The notes: generated by a model not told the origin, from the letters alone. Positions 25,844 to 35,504 are shown, counted from the first letter of the stretch. The stretch is DNA of 40,324 bases from Candidatus Rifleibacteriota bacterium (GCA_022704885.1 JAKJFO010000015.1:1-40324), one strand, 5' to 3'. A program made the numbers and translations.

Positions 25844-27286
25844 TCAGGCGACCTGGTTGCCGCCACGTTTTTGCGCCTGTTTCAGCGCCTTTTCTGCCAC
25901 CTTCAGCAGATCGCCTGGTTTGCCGGTATTTTTAGAGCTGCTGGCAATGCCAAAGCTGCCGCTGATCTGAATGCTGCGACTGCCAGCTCTGATTCTGGTC
26001 GAATTCAAAGTACTGCGCAACTTGCCGGCGACTATCTGGGCGCCGGAAAATGGCGTTTCAGGCAGCAGCATGGCGAACGAGTCCGGGCCAATGCGCGCTA
26101 CCAGATCGTTTATGCGCATGGCATTTTTAAAGATGCGGCCGACTTCCTTGAGTATGCGGTCGCCATTGTTTGCTCCATGCGTTTCGTTCAGTGCCGAAAA
26201 ATGATCGATATCCATCAGTATCAGCGAAATATCTTTCTGATGCCGTTGGGCCCGGCAGAATTCTTCGGTCAGCCGTTTCAGAAAAAGGTTCTGGTTGGCG
26301 ATCCCGGTTATCGGATCGCTGGTTGCATGGTGGAACATGCGGGTACGACTGATCGCGACGCCAGCCTGGGCGGCAAAGACCTTGAGCAGCTGGTCGGTGC
26401 GCGCGGTCAGGATGTTGCCGGTATGTTTGGTGTCGATATAGAGCACGCCGGTGTTGGTTGCACCTTCTTTGAGCGGAACCACCGCCACCGATACGATACC
26501 AGCATCTTCGGGATTTTTACCGCGTCGCCCCGGTTGCTTGAATTTAACTGAAGGGCCGATCAACGATTCGCCGCTCTCAAAACATCGGCTTACCAGTCCG
26601 GCGGTGGCCTGCATGTCACTGGTAATCTCGCTTTGAATGAAGTTGTGCATGGCGACAGTTTCGAGGCGGCTGAGCTCTTCGTTGAAAAGCATGATCATTG
26701 CGCGCTCGCCACCAGTAACCGCCAGTGCCATTTCGAGCGTAAAGTCGAGCAGGCGAGGAAAGCTGCTGATCGAATTGAGCGCATAGGTGACTTCGAGCAC
26801 GGCAGAAAGTTCTTTTATCCGGCTGACAAGCTCACCTTCGGCAGAGCTCAGAGCCGCATAATGCTGGCGCGGAATCTTGTTGCGCATGTTGTTGAAGCAC
26901 TGCCGCACGAAAGTTTCGTTGCTGTTGAGGAAAAATGGAAAAATTCTCTCACTGCTTACTGGTTGAATTGCCTCGCCAGCTTCTATCTGCAGGTGAATGA
27001 AGACATCGTCGGTAAGCTCGAGAAACGCACCTGGCTTGATAGTGGTGATAAAGCCGGGCTGCAGCCTGGTCTGATTTACCAGAATGCCAAACGGGCTCTG
27101 CAGGTCCTGCAGGGTCAGGTGTCCATCACTGTTATAACGCAGCTGCAGATGCTGGCGGGCTATGCCGATCTTGTTGAGCTGAATGTCGCAGTCATTGCCG
27201 GTTCCGATTTTAACGCCGTTGCCGTGCAGGCTTGGGCTGCCCTCATAGAGTATTTTGCCACTCTTGTCGGTAATTACGATTTTCAT
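25844..27286 (-). CDS. FHA-GAF-GGDEF signalling protein, probably degenerate cyclase
   Basis: A 480-residue soluble protein. It has an N-terminal FHA-like domain (about 1-100), a GAF domain (about 165-315, with VSVAVVPLKEGATNTGVLYID) and a GGDEF-like domain (about 320-480, with DPITGIANQNLFLKRL and MDIDHFSALN). Active GGDEF domains make cyclic di-GMP, but the signature here reads GPDSF (400-404), lacking the second Gly and the Glu, so catalysis is doubtful. The FHA domain lacks the usual Arg (IGTGND, Thr29) and Ser (IARQH, Ala43) that bind phosphothreonine. It is therefore probably a ligand-sensing or scaffold protein. It starts 88 bp past the class A phosphatase of pair 2, with a weak TATACT box in that gap. 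Confidence 0.85.
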   Translation of the reverse strand: MKIVITDKSGKILYEGSPSLHGNGVKIGTGNDCDIQLNKIGIARQHLQLRYNSDGHLTLQDLQSPFGILVNQTRLQPGFITTIKPGAFLELTDDVFIHLQIEAGEAIQPVSSERIFPFFLNSNETFVRQCFNNMRNKIPRQHYAALSSAEGELVSRIKELSAVLEVTYALNSISSFPRLLDFTLEMALAVTGGERAMIMLFNEELSRLETVAMHNFIQSEITSDMQATAGLVSRCFESGESLIGPSVKFKQPGRRGKNPEDAGIVSVAVVPLKEGATNTGVLYIDTKHTGNILTARTDQLLKVFAAQAGVAISRTRMFHHATSDPITGIANQNLFLKRLTEEFCRAQRHQKDISLILMDIDHFSALNETHGANNGDRILKEVGRIFKNAMRINDLVARIGPDSFAMLLPETPFSGAQIVAGKLRSTLNSTRIRAGSRSIQISGSFGIASSSKNTGKPGDLLKVAEKALKQAQKRGGNQVA

Positions 27287-27374
27287 TTCCGGGTCCTGAT
27301 ATGGTGATTCTCTTACAGTGCAACAGTATACTTTAAATCACAAGATTTTGCAGCTTACCGCTTAAATTTTGCTG

Positions 27375-30371
27375 TCAGTTATAGCAGATTACGACGAGAG
27401 TCAGGTCGTCCTGTGCTTCCATACCGGTTATGTGGCGTTCGTAGCCAGCGCAGATCCGGCTGTATATCACTTCGGGGTCTTTGTCGGCGCTTTCAGCAAC
27501 CAGTCTGGCAAAATTTTCGTAGCCAAATTCGACTCCCTCGCGGTTGCGTGCTTCGATTATGCCGTCGGTGTAGAAAACCATGAAATCGCCAGGTTTGAAG
27601 GTGATCTCACGTTCCTGCAGTTTTGCTTTTTTGAAGGCGCCAAGAGCGGCGCCAGGCAGGCTGATTTCTTCGCTCTGGCCGCCGCTGCAGAAAATCGGTG
27701 AGCAGCCGCCGGCGTTTGAATAAACCGCCCGGCCGTTTCTGCTGTCAGCCGTCAAATACTGAAATGTCATTATCTTTTTCTGCTTTTTGGTTTTGGAACT
27801 GTAGATAAGTTCGTGCAGGCGTTCGAGCAGTTGTACCGGCGAGCTTACCTGATCTCTGCTTTTGATGATGCCGGCTTTGGCCATCGCCATGATCAGGGCC
27901 GCACCCACACCGTGCCCGGCGACGTCACCGAGCAATACGGCCAGGTGGTCGTCGTCGATAGTGAAATAGTCAAAATAGTCGCCGCCGAGCTCAGCCATGG
28001 CCAGGCTCTTGCCGTAAACGGCAAAGCTGCCCTGCGCCAGCATGCCGCTCGGAAACAGGCTTTCCTGGACAACTTTTGCCACTTCAAGTTCTTCAAGGCC
28101 GACCATGACTTCATCGAAGATCGCCGCCGTTTCGCCGAACTCATCTTTGCCAAGGTCGCCGACACGATAGTCGAAATGTCGCTTTTCGATAGCAATCGCT
28201 GCTTCCTGTAAGCTGTGCAGCGGGTTGAGAAAGCTTCGCGAGAGAATCTGCGCCAGCCAGGCTGCCAGGATCAGGCAGAACAGGGCAAAAAGAAACAGAT
28301 CGGTGCGTTGCCCGGCTACCGCTTTGTCAAGGCGATCGATCGGGTAGAGGCCCATTATTTTGTAGCGCGACAGATGTTTACCGATAAAACCGATTACCAT
28401 GTATTCCTGACCATCGAGCTCGACGATTTCGATCTCTTCCGTAGGCTGCTCGACGATACGGTTGAAATAATCGATCAGCTTGTCAGGAACCCGGTCGGTC
28501 GAAGGGTAAAACTTGCCGTTGAAGTTGTTGCAGAGAATCACTTTGAGGCCGAGAGGATTACGGTTGATTTCGTCGATGGTTTTGAGCAGATACGCTTCCT
28601 GAACTTCGGGGGTGCTCCAGATCATCAGAGCCATGAAGTCGATCTTTTCATGGTTGCCCGCCGACATGAAATTCAGCAGCGCCAGATTCAGGGTGCGCCC
28701 AAAACCCCATGGGGTGAGGCCTCCCATGGCTTTGATGAAAGTATGGGTGATTTCGGAAAACGACTTCTGCATCAGTGACTCGAACAGCAGTTCAAGTCGA
28801 TCGGCCTCTTTGGTGCTTCTGACTTCACCATTGAGCTCGCTCATGATGCGTTTGCCGATGATGTTGGCGATCTGGGCATTCTGTCCGTCGGTTCTGCGAT
28901 AGACCCTGACTCCGGCTTCATTGTATTCTGGTTTCTCCGGGTCGAGTGGCTTCTGTTCGAGCGTTTCGCTGAGACGTTCGGGGCCGCTGAAAGAACCGGC
29001 AATCGCCGATGAACTGGCAATCATAAAAAAGCTCTCGACCAGAAGTTCGCGACCAGCAACGGCTAATTGCCGGTTACTCGCTTCATCTATTTCGCGCCCC
29101 TGCATGCCTTTTGCCCATTTTTCAAGATAACGGCGGGTTTTGTATTCGGCCCGGCTCCACATCGACTGCATACGCTCATCGTAGTTCTGCAGAAGGGTCA
29201 TTGATCTTCGGTGCGCTTCTTTGAGGCTGGCGTTATGTTTCTGGCTGTAATGTTCGCGGGCAAAAATGGCAATAGCCATGAACGGAATCGCGCTGGCAAA
29301 GAAAAAAATGAAGGCGATGCGCGGTCTTATCGAAATCGTGCCGGGCTGCCCGCCAATGGTGATTCGCCAGGTATAAACAAGAAAAGGCGTCATCACCAGA
29401 GCGAAGAGCGATATGGCGATGAGCGGGTAAAGCAGAAGCTGGTGGAAGCTGTATGGTTTGCCGACAGTTGCGAATATGCTTATTTCAGGCGTAAGAAAGG
29501 CGGTTGCCAGAAACTGGTCGGGCGTTTCAAGAAAGGTCAGGTTTTCGGTCAGCATCTGTTTGAGCTGCGTCAGCAGTTGCTTTGAGATTGCACGGGTTGA
29601 CCACATACCCGAGATATCGGCATCAGGTCTGAAAAAACCAAAGTTCTGCGGTCGATTGCGTGCAAAGTTGTCGATCTGACGTTTGATCCCGATGTCGGAC
29701 TGAATGATGGCAGGGTCGAACAACAGCAGGTAGAGCCGCTTTTTGTAGAGATTGGTCCAGAACAGGGGCGACTTGAATGCGCTGTCAGGCCAGCCAAAGG
29801 CATATTGTTTCGGGTGTGCCGGGTCTTCAGCCATCCGGCTTACATATTGCGGGCCAAGAATCTGCCTGACTTTTTCGAGATCGGTTTTTACCCACTTTTG
29901 TACGGCCAGCTTCTTGTGGATGCTTCTGCCGGAATAACAGGACTGTCGAAGTTCGAGGAACACCTCGTGCCATTGCGGGCTCTCTATGTTTCCAGTCAGG
30001 TTGTGGGCGAGGGTTTTGCCATTGTGATCCCAGATGCGATAATCGAAGAGGTTCTCAAAGGCTTTGCGTTCACTTTCAAGCCAGGTCACTACCTCGCTGT
30101 CGCTGGCGTTACCGTTGTCAAAATGCTCGAATTGGCTATCGACAAGCTGCGCTATATAATTTTCGATGTTTATGCCAGAGGTAGCTTCGTTGAGAACCTG
30201 CTGCAGATTGAGTTTGATCTCGTTTGCCTGTTCGTGTTCGACCAGCTGACAGTATCGATGAACGGCGGTTCCGATCAGCATGGCCGGAATTCCGACGAAA
30301 CAGGCGACGATCAGCAACCATGCAGCTGTTCTTCTGCCGATCGTTTTCCAGTCTGCGGTGAGTGTTGTCAT
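27375..30371 (-). CDS. SpoIIE-type PP2C phosphatase, four-TM dual-sensor, class A (pair 2)
   Basis: A 998-residue membrane sensor phosphatase with membrane segments near 16-38, 325-350, 365-385 and 687-710. Between the second and third is the class A element GGQPGTISIRPRIAFIFFF. The HAMP region (ILSRSFLNPLHSLQEAA) leads through ELEVAKVVQESLFPS into the PP2C domain (about 790-998) with ELGGDYFDYF, GDVAGHGVGA and AQDDLTLV, plus class A NAGGCSP. The first outer region has the LGPQ motif (about 167) shared by the other class A members, and the second has PTEEIEIVELDGQEYMVIGF. The start overlaps the stop of the class B partner as ATGA. Confidence 0.9.
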   Translation of the reverse strand: MTTLTADWKTIGRRTAAWLLIVACFVGIPAMLIGTAVHRYCQLVEHEQANEIKLNLQQVLNEATSGINIENYIAQLVDSQFEHFDNGNASDSEVVTWLESERKAFENLFDYRIWDHNGKTLAHNLTGNIESPQWHEVFLELRQSCYSGRSIHKKLAVQKWVKTDLEKVRQILGPQYVSRMAEDPAHPKQYAFGWPDSAFKSPLFWTNLYKKRLYLLLFDPAIIQSDIGIKRQIDNFARNRPQNFGFFRPDADISGMWSTRAISKQLLTQLKQMLTENLTFLETPDQFLATAFLTPEISIFATVGKPYSFHQLLLYPLIAISLFALVMTPFLVYTWRITIGGQPGTISIRPRIAFIFFFASAIPFMAIAIFAREHYSQKHNASLKEAHRRSMTLLQNYDERMQSMWSRAEYKTRRYLEKWAKGMQGREIDEASNRQLAVAGRELLVESFFMIASSSAIAGSFSGPERLSETLEQKPLDPEKPEYNEAGVRVYRRTDGQNAQIANIIGKRIMSELNGEVRSTKEADRLELLFESLMQKSFSEITHTFIKAMGGLTPWGFGRTLNLALLNFMSAGNHEKIDFMALMIWSTPEVQEAYLLKTIDEINRNPLGLKVILCNNFNGKFYPSTDRVPDKLIDYFNRIVEQPTEEIEIVELDGQEYMVIGFIGKHLSRYKIMGLYPIDRLDKAVAGQRTDLFLFALFCLILAAWLAQILSRSFLNPLHSLQEAAIAIEKRHFDYRVGDLGKDEFGETAAIFDEVMVGLEELEVAKVVQESLFPSGMLAQGSFAVYGKSLAMAELGGDYFDYFTIDDDHLAVLLGDVAGHGVGAALIMAMAKAGIIKSRDQVSSPVQLLERLHELIYSSKTKKQKKIMTFQYLTADSRNGRAVYSNAGGCSPIFCSGGQSEEISLPGAALGAFKKAKLQEREITFKPGDFMVFYTDGIIEARNREGVEFGYENFARLVAESADKDPEVIYSRICAGYERHITGMEAQDDLTLVVICYN

Positions 30372-33301
30372 TGGCTGCTGCCGCTCCTGTTCCTGGGATA
30401 GACCAGTAATATCATGGTTAGATCATCGTTGCTCTCATTGCCTGACCACTCGAGACATGCATTGTATATCCTGCGATAGAAGGTTTCGGCGTCGTCGCTG
30501 TAATTGAGCAAAGCCAGCCGGGCGAAGCGCTCGTAACCCATTACCTGCCCGCTGGCAGCATGGGCCTCGGCAACCCCGTCTGTATAAAGGATCAGGGCCT
30601 GTCCTGGCTGCAGCTGCATCGACACTGACTGATAATGCGGTAATTTGCCGGCACCCAGGGGCGTTCCGGGGATTTCCAGATACTCGGTTCGTTGCTGCCC
30701 GCTGTCGACCAGGAGAGGGTAACAGTGCCCGGCGTTGGTCACCCTGATATTGGCTGAATGCCGGTCCAGCACCAGATACTGAAAAGTCATCATGCGCTTG
30801 AGCCTGCCGGTTTTGAGACTGCAGACTATTCTGTGCAGTTCTGCAGTGAAACGGCAGGTGTCGAGCTTTTCTTCTTCTGATGCCATTTTAACGCCCGCCT
30901 TGGCCATCGCCATGATCAATGCTGCCGAAATGCCGTGCCCGGCGACATCGCCGATCATGATGCCGAGTCCGTCATTGCCGATCTCGACAAAATCGAAGTA
31001 GTCACCGGCCAGCGTCGTCATTACCACGCTCTGGCCATATATCGAAAAAGGCTTGAACACTGGTTGTCGCTCTGGGAAAAGGCTTTCCTGAACGATTTTG
31101 GCGATTTCCAGCTCGCCGAGTCCTTCGATCATTGAATTCATGGTTTGTCCAAGGTGCCCGAATTCGTCTTTATCAGGTATGTTGATGCGATAACGATAGT
31201 CGTGGCGGCTGACGGCCGTTGCCGCGTCGCTCAAGGCTTTGACCGGCTCAAGAAATTGCCTGGCTACAGCCATGGCGATGATGATGGTCAGCATGATGCT
31301 GAGAAATGCACCGGTAAGCAGTCGGTGAATTATGCTGGCAATTTCTGATTCGATATCAGAGGTTGGATAAACAACTGCAAAGCAGGTATAGTTCATGTTT
31401 TTACCGCGCCAGCCGGTGGCCAGGCATTCCTGACTGGCAAGACGCAGGCTCGCGTAGATGTTTCCGCTCGAATGTGCGACTGTTTTGAGAAAAGAAACGA
31501 GTTCTGCGCTGTCGCCGGCTGCTGCCGGAATTACCTCGTTGCTGTTGACCGTTCTGGCAAAGGTGCCGGCCAGCAGACCGGTTCTTTTCATACTGCTGAA
31601 ATATTGGTCGAGAAACAGTCGTTGAAAGACGTCTTCATCCCACATTAACAGCAGAAAATAATTATTCTGGTAGTTCTGCTTGTCACCGAGCATATTCCAG
31701 TAACCCATCTTCATGCTGTCGCCGACGCTCATCGGCCAGATTTTGCTGCTGTCACGTATCGAGTTGCGAACGAAGTCTGAATGTTCAGGGTCAGCGATTT
31801 TGGAAAGCATGTCAGACTTGTCGGCAACTGTAATGATGCGGTTATGGTACTTGAGCATCGCGTCAGCAATATTTTTAACGTAGGAAGTCGAATGACTGAT
31901 ATTTCTGCCGCCGCTGCCGAAAGCAAAGTTCATTCTGCCGTTGCGGTCGATGAGAAATGCTTCGCTGGGGCTGAATGCCTGCAGAGATACTGCTATCTTT
32001 TCGATCTCTTTGTCGTCGAGCATCCGGTTGCCATTTTCCTGGTTAATTCTGTCGAGCAAAGTGTTGAGTCGTTGCGTGAATTCTTTGCTCTGAATTTTGA
32101 ATCTGTTGTCGATATCACGCAACAGCCGGGCTGATTCCAGCTGTATTTCGTTGCGCAACGATACCTTTCGATTTTGCAGATAATCGTAGGCGATGGCCCC
32201 GAGAACGGTCAGAGGCGCCACGTTGGCGTAGAGAAACAGCAGCAGCAGTTTCCATCTGATCGAGAAAAAGGCCCGCCGCACTCTGAAATTGAAGTAGACC
32301 AGCAGGCCGATCAGCAGATAGATCAGTATGGCCCGGGTCACGACGAGCACTCGCATCTGGTCAGGGTTGTAGATGTCTTCGTCTTTCATGCTCAGCGCAA
32401 ATATGCGGGTGTGCGGGTTGAGCAGTTGCACCACTATTTGAGCACTTCGGCTTTCGATCATCTGTTCGGATGAATTTTCGTATCTCGCCAGCGCCATGAC
32501 GACCTCGTTTTTGATATGCTGGTGCCGGCCCATAAAAGGCTGATCGAGTTCGTGCAAAGAAGCAAAGCCGGTGACGATACTGTCGTTGCCAAGATTGACC
32601 GCGTTTACGATGCTTCTGAGGCCCTGATCGTCGTTGATGGCTTCCCAGCTGACAAAGCACAGCATGCTGACGGCGGGGTCGGTGTGATACCAGAAATACG
32701 GCCGATTTTTGCCGTAATCAGCGAGAATCAGCGAAGAATTTTCGTCGTCGAGGTATGGCTGGTTGAGAGTATCAGGCAGAAACACCCGGCCGAGAAATTG
32801 TCTGATCAGATTCAGGTTGCTTTTGACAATGTCGAGATCTTTTATTTTTTCGCTGCCGCCGGTGGTTACATGGTTGGTGACACTGCGAAGAACTTCATAC
32901 AGTCGGCGAATGACGAAGCGAAAACGTTTTTCATCGGTAAGTCTTTCGACGACGTTGCCGGATTTGTCCCAGACGATGAATTCTAGCCGTTGCGGGTGTC
33001 TCTGTTTCAGCCTGGCTATGGCTTTTTCGAGATAGCTGACCGGATCTGCCTGCTGTTTCGCCAGTTCGAAAGTCTTTTGCAGCAGCAGATGATAATAGCG
33101 CCGTTCATCATTGAAAGGCGTCAGCTGTTTGAGGTGGTCTGAGAGCTGTTGAAAGACCTGGTGCCGGTGATTTTCGAGGCGCAGTTCGAACAGACTGCCC
33201 AGACTTGAATAAAATATAAAAAACGGGAAGACAAAAAAGCAAAACACCAGCCCGGTGTATTGCAGCAGCGAGCCAATACGGCTGTTATTCTGTGCGCGCA
33301 A
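30368..33301 (-). CDS. SpoIIE-type PP2C phosphatase, four-TM dual-sensor, class B (pair 2)
   Basis: A 977-residue membrane sensor phosphatase with membrane segments near 14-33, 320-340, 350-372 and 660-682. The short turn before the third reads FSIRWKLLLLFLYANVAPL. HAMP and the helix ELEIAKIVQESLFPE precede the PP2C domain (from about 750) with TLAGDYFDFV, GDVAGHGISA and NDDLTMI, plus class B NAGHCYP. The first Gly of GGD is Ala here, the only such change among the paralogues; the metal-binding Asp is kept. It starts at TTG 33301 with GGAGG four bases ahead. Its stop overlaps the class A start as ATGA. Confidence 0.88.
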   Translation of the reverse strand: MRAQNNSRIGSLLQYTGLVFCFFVFPFFIFYSSLGSLFELRLENHRHQVFQQLSDHLKQLTPFNDERRYYHLLLQKTFELAKQQADPVSYLEKAIARLKQRHPQRLEFIVWDKSGNVVERLTDEKRFRFVIRRLYEVLRSVTNHVTTGGSEKIKDLDIVKSNLNLIRQFLGRVFLPDTLNQPYLDDENSSLILADYGKNRPYFWYHTDPAVSMLCFVSWEAINDDQGLRSIVNAVNLGNDSIVTGFASLHELDQPFMGRHQHIKNEVVMALARYENSSEQMIESRSAQIVVQLLNPHTRIFALSMKDEDIYNPDQMRVLVVTRAILIYLLIGLLVYFNFRVRRAFFSIRWKLLLLFLYANVAPLTVLGAIAYDYLQNRKVSLRNEIQLESARLLRDIDNRFKIQSKEFTQRLNTLLDRINQENGNRMLDDKEIEKIAVSLQAFSPSEAFLIDRNGRMNFAFGSGGRNISHSTSYVKNIADAMLKYHNRIITVADKSDMLSKIADPEHSDFVRNSIRDSSKIWPMSVGDSMKMGYWNMLGDKQNYQNNYFLLLMWDEDVFQRLFLDQYFSSMKRTGLLAGTFARTVNSNEVIPAAAGDSAELVSFLKTVAHSSGNIYASLRLASQECLATGWRGKNMNYTCFAVVYPTSDIESEIASIIHRLLTGAFLSIMLTIIIAMAVARQFLEPVKALSDAATAVSRHDYRYRINIPDKDEFGHLGQTMNSMIEGLGELEIAKIVQESLFPERQPVFKPFSIYGQSVVMTTLAGDYFDFVEIGNDGLGIMIGDVAGHGISAALIMAMAKAGVKMASEEEKLDTCRFTAELHRIVCSLKTGRLKRMMTFQYLVLDRHSANIRVTNAGHCYPLLVDSGQQRTEYLEIPGTPLGAGKLPHYQSVSMQLQPGQALILYTDGVAEAHAASGQVMGYERFARLALLNYSDDAETFYRRIYNACLEWSGNESNDDLTMILLVYPRNRSGSSQ

Positions 33302-33305
33302 TTGT

Positions 33306-33310
33306 CCTCC
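33306..33310 (-). promoter_or_regulatory. Ribosome binding site supporting a TTG start
   Basis: GGAGG on the minus strand lies four bases before TTG 33301 of the class B phosphatase of pair 2 and supports this rare start codon. Confidence 0.6.
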
Positions 33311-33320
33311 CGGGAAGACC

Positions 33321-33364
33321 CGGCCTCATCTATATGATAATTGCACAGCACCGCAAACAGCAAG
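33321..33364 (-). promoter_or_regulatory. Possible promoter of phosphatase pair 2
   Basis: On the minus strand TTGCTG and TATCAT are separated by 18 bases in the 72-bp gap between the 88-residue gene and pair 2. No terminator is seen in the gap, so readthrough from the lexA-dinB unit is also possible. Confidence 0.3.
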
Positions 33365-33373
33365 CCGTAAAAA

Positions 33374-33640
33374 TCAGGCGGCGAGTCGGCAGAGCTGGTC
33401 GGCCTGGTTGAGCTCGAACCTGAGAAGCTGCAGCCGTGTCAGTTTGTCTTTGATCGAATGCAGGTTCAGGTTGCTGGAGTGGCCTGGCAGATCTTGAGGA
33501 GATTCGAGTATGGCGCGGAGCGGGTCGATGTAAACCAGCAGTTCGCTTTCGAGCTGGTCGATCTGCAGCTGCAGCAACTGATAGTTGAGGTTCGCGGTTT
33601 CGGCGAGCAGTCCGGTCAGGGTGATCTGATTTTCAGTCAT
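33374..33640 (-). CDS. Small helical protein (88 aa) after dinB, unknown
   Basis: An 88-residue protein predicted to be almost wholly alpha-helical. Leucine-rich heptad-like runs (AETANLNYQLLQLQIDQLES and LTRLQLLRFELNQADQL) flank a short loop with Pro and Gly. I recognise no family. It starts inside the end of dinB (8-bp overlap) with AAGGA ahead of its ATG, so it is translated in the same unit and may be SOS-controlled. Confidence 0.6.
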   Translation of the reverse strand: MTENQITLTGLLAETANLNYQLLQLQIDQLESELLVYIDPLRAILESPQDLPGHSSNLNLHSIKDKLTRLQLLRFELNQADQLCRLAA

Positions 33641-34808
33641 ATCTGCTTATCCTTATCGCCGAGCGTGAGCGCAGAATCGAGCTGAAGCCATATTTTGCCC
33701 GGATGATCTGCAGAACGTCGTTGAGACCGCGTCTGTATTCAGGCTGCAGCGAGTCGAAAAGATCGGGTGTGAACGCACCCGGCTGCAGCGAACTGAGATG
33801 AACGCCGACGAGGCGAACCTTGATGCCAGGCTTGACGGTGCGATTGAAAAGGGCTACAGCCGCCTGAAAAATATCGCGGTCGTCGTTGGTGCGGTTGATT
33901 TTAATCGAATGCCCATCGCTGGCGAAGTTGGCGAAACGTAGTCTGACGCTTACGCAGCCGCAGGTCAGCTGCTCGCTGCGTAACCGATATACGGTTTTTT
34001 CGACGAGATGCGACAGATAGTTGAGCAATAGCGCCCGTGAACCGGTATTTTCGGGTAAAGTGACACTGTGCGATATGCTTTTGCGGACAGGTTTGTTTTC
34101 GGCAGAAACCACGCAGGTATCACCGATGCCGTGCGCACAGTTGAAGATATATTCGCCGACTTTGCCCATGGCAGCCTGCCATGCGGTCAACGGGATACGC
34201 AAAATGTCGGGAACTTCGTAGACGCCCATCGAATTTAGCACCGGCACAGTGCGCTTGCCGATACCGGGAATCTCGTCGAGCGGCAGATGCGAGACAAAAG
34301 CCTGCTCTTCGCCCGGCAGAATCTCGAGTATGCCAGCGGGTTTGCCCAGACTTGAAGCGATTTTGCCCATGAGTTTGTTGGTGCCGAAGCCGATGGTGGT
34401 CGGCAGGCCCGGGTCACGGGCAATCTCTTTGACGATTTGTTCGGCAATCGCCAGGTTGGTCGGATAAATACGGTCACAGCCGGTAAAATCAAGATAAAAT
34501 TCATCGATCGAGGCCGGTTCGACCAGCGGGCAGAATTCGCGCAGACGCGTATGAACAGCATTAGACAGTTCGATGATATTGCCGGGGGTCGGCAGCCAGA
34601 CAAGGTCGGGACACTTCTGGCGGGCGATCCAGAGCGGAGTGCCAGCCTTGATGCCGAATTTGCGGGCTTCGTAAGAAGCCGAGCAGACTATGGCAAAACT
34701 GCCGGTGCTGCCGACTGCGACCGGGCGGCCGCGAAACTCAGGGTGTACCTTGAGGGCGGCTTCGACAAAAAAAGCATCGAGATCTATACAGGCGATACGT
34801 CTACGCAT
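33633..34808 (-). CDS. dinB: DNA polymerase IV (Y-family)
   Basis: A 391-residue Y-family translesion polymerase. The palm motifs CIDLDAFF (Asp9, with the steric gate Phe14) and SIDEFYLD (Asp102, Glu103) are intact. EIPGIGKRTVPVLNSMG is the helix-hairpin-helix thumb region, and the little-finger domain follows (about 235-350). TPDLFD near residue 360 resembles a sliding-clamp binding motif. It copies past damaged bases with low fidelity. It begins 10 bp after lexA on the same strand, so both are likely made from the lexA promoter during DNA damage. Confidence 0.94.
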   Translation of the reverse strand: MRRRIACIDLDAFFVEAALKVHPEFRGRPVAVGSTGSFAIVCSASYEARKFGIKAGTPLWIARQKCPDLVWLPTPGNIIELSNAVHTRLREFCPLVEPASIDEFYLDFTGCDRIYPTNLAIAEQIVKEIARDPGLPTTIGFGTNKLMGKIASSLGKPAGILEILPGEEQAFVSHLPLDEIPGIGKRTVPVLNSMGVYEVPDILRIPLTAWQAAMGKVGEYIFNCAHGIGDTCVVSAENKPVRKSISHSVTLPENTGSRALLLNYLSHLVEKTVYRLRSEQLTCGCVSVRLRFANFASDGHSIKINRTNDDRDIFQAAVALFNRTVKPGIKVRLVGVHLSSLQPGAFTPDLFDSLQPEYRRGLNDVLQIIRAKYGFSSILRSRSAIRISRYD

Positions 34809-34818
34809 GGCTTTAACC

Positions 34819-35442
34819 TCAGTGACGGCGGTATTTGCGCAGAACTCCGATTACAATTCCTTTGATGGTTACGTCGCGGTTCTCGATGATGATCGGCGGC
34901 ATGGCCGGGTTTGAAGGCTGCAGGCGAACCCGGCTGCCTTCGCGATAAATCCGCTTGAGAGTGACTTCTTCGTTTTCGATGCAGGCGATGACCATGTCGC
35001 CGTTGTTGGCGGTATCGCGCTTTTCGACGATGACCAGATCGCCGTCTTTGATCGCCTCATCGATCATCGATTCGCCGTGCACCTCAAGAACGAAGGTTTC
35101 ACCTTTGCCGATCATCGATTCAGGCAGATTGACCGTCTCGGGAATCTCGTTGATCGCGATCGGCTGGCCGGCGGTAACCCGGCCCAGCATCGGCACTTCG
35201 ATGCTGCGCCCGACGTTTACCGTCTGCGGCTTGACCGACAGACCACGCGAACGCCGCGGCAGAGTGTCGATGTGACCCTTGTCGACGAGAATTTTGAGAT
35301 GTTTGTGTACAGTCGCAGTCGAAGCCAGACCGAGGCCATCACAGATCTCGGCGATAGTGGGGGCATAACCCCATTCGGCAAAAAAACGGCGAACGAAAGA
35401 GAGTACACTCTGCTGTTTTGGCGTTAGTGGATCTGGTGTCAT
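34819..35442 (-). CDS. lexA: LexA repressor (SOS regulator)
   Basis: A 207-residue LexA. The N-terminal winged helix (1-70) contains the recognition helix STATVHKHLKILVDKGHI, closer to the Gram-positive pattern than to the E. coli one. The C-terminal autoprotease has the Ala91-Gly92 cleavage site (VTAGQP), nucleophile Ser125 (GESMID) and Lys163 (VTLKRIY), in the same spacing as E. coli LexA. RecA filaments would trigger self-cleavage and open the SOS genes. GGAGG six bases before the ATG supports the start. It heads a lexA-dinB-88 aa unit, and its promoter holds phased half-sites suggesting self-control. Confidence 0.97.
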   Translation of the reverse strand: MTPDPLTPKQQSVLSFVRRFFAEWGYAPTIAEICDGLGLASTATVHKHLKILVDKGHIDTLPRRSRGLSVKPQTVNVGRSIEVPMLGRVTAGQPIAINEIPETVNLPESMIGKGETFVLEVHGESMIDEAIKDGDLVIVEKRDTANNGDMVIACIENEEVTLKRIYREGSRVRLQPSNPAMPPIIIENRDVTIKGIVIGVLRKYRRH

Positions 35443-35475
35443 GGTTGGCCTCCATTGCGATTTACTGCTACATTA

Positions 35476-35504
35476 ATCATAGGCGAATAAAAGGCGAATG
35501 TCAA
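35476..35504 (-). promoter_or_regulatory. lexA promoter
   Basis: On the minus strand a perfect TTGACA (35499-35504) and TATGAT (35476-35481) are separated by exactly 17 bases, about 35 bases ahead of the lexA start codon. It is the best sigma-70-type promoter in the window. Confidence 0.85.
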
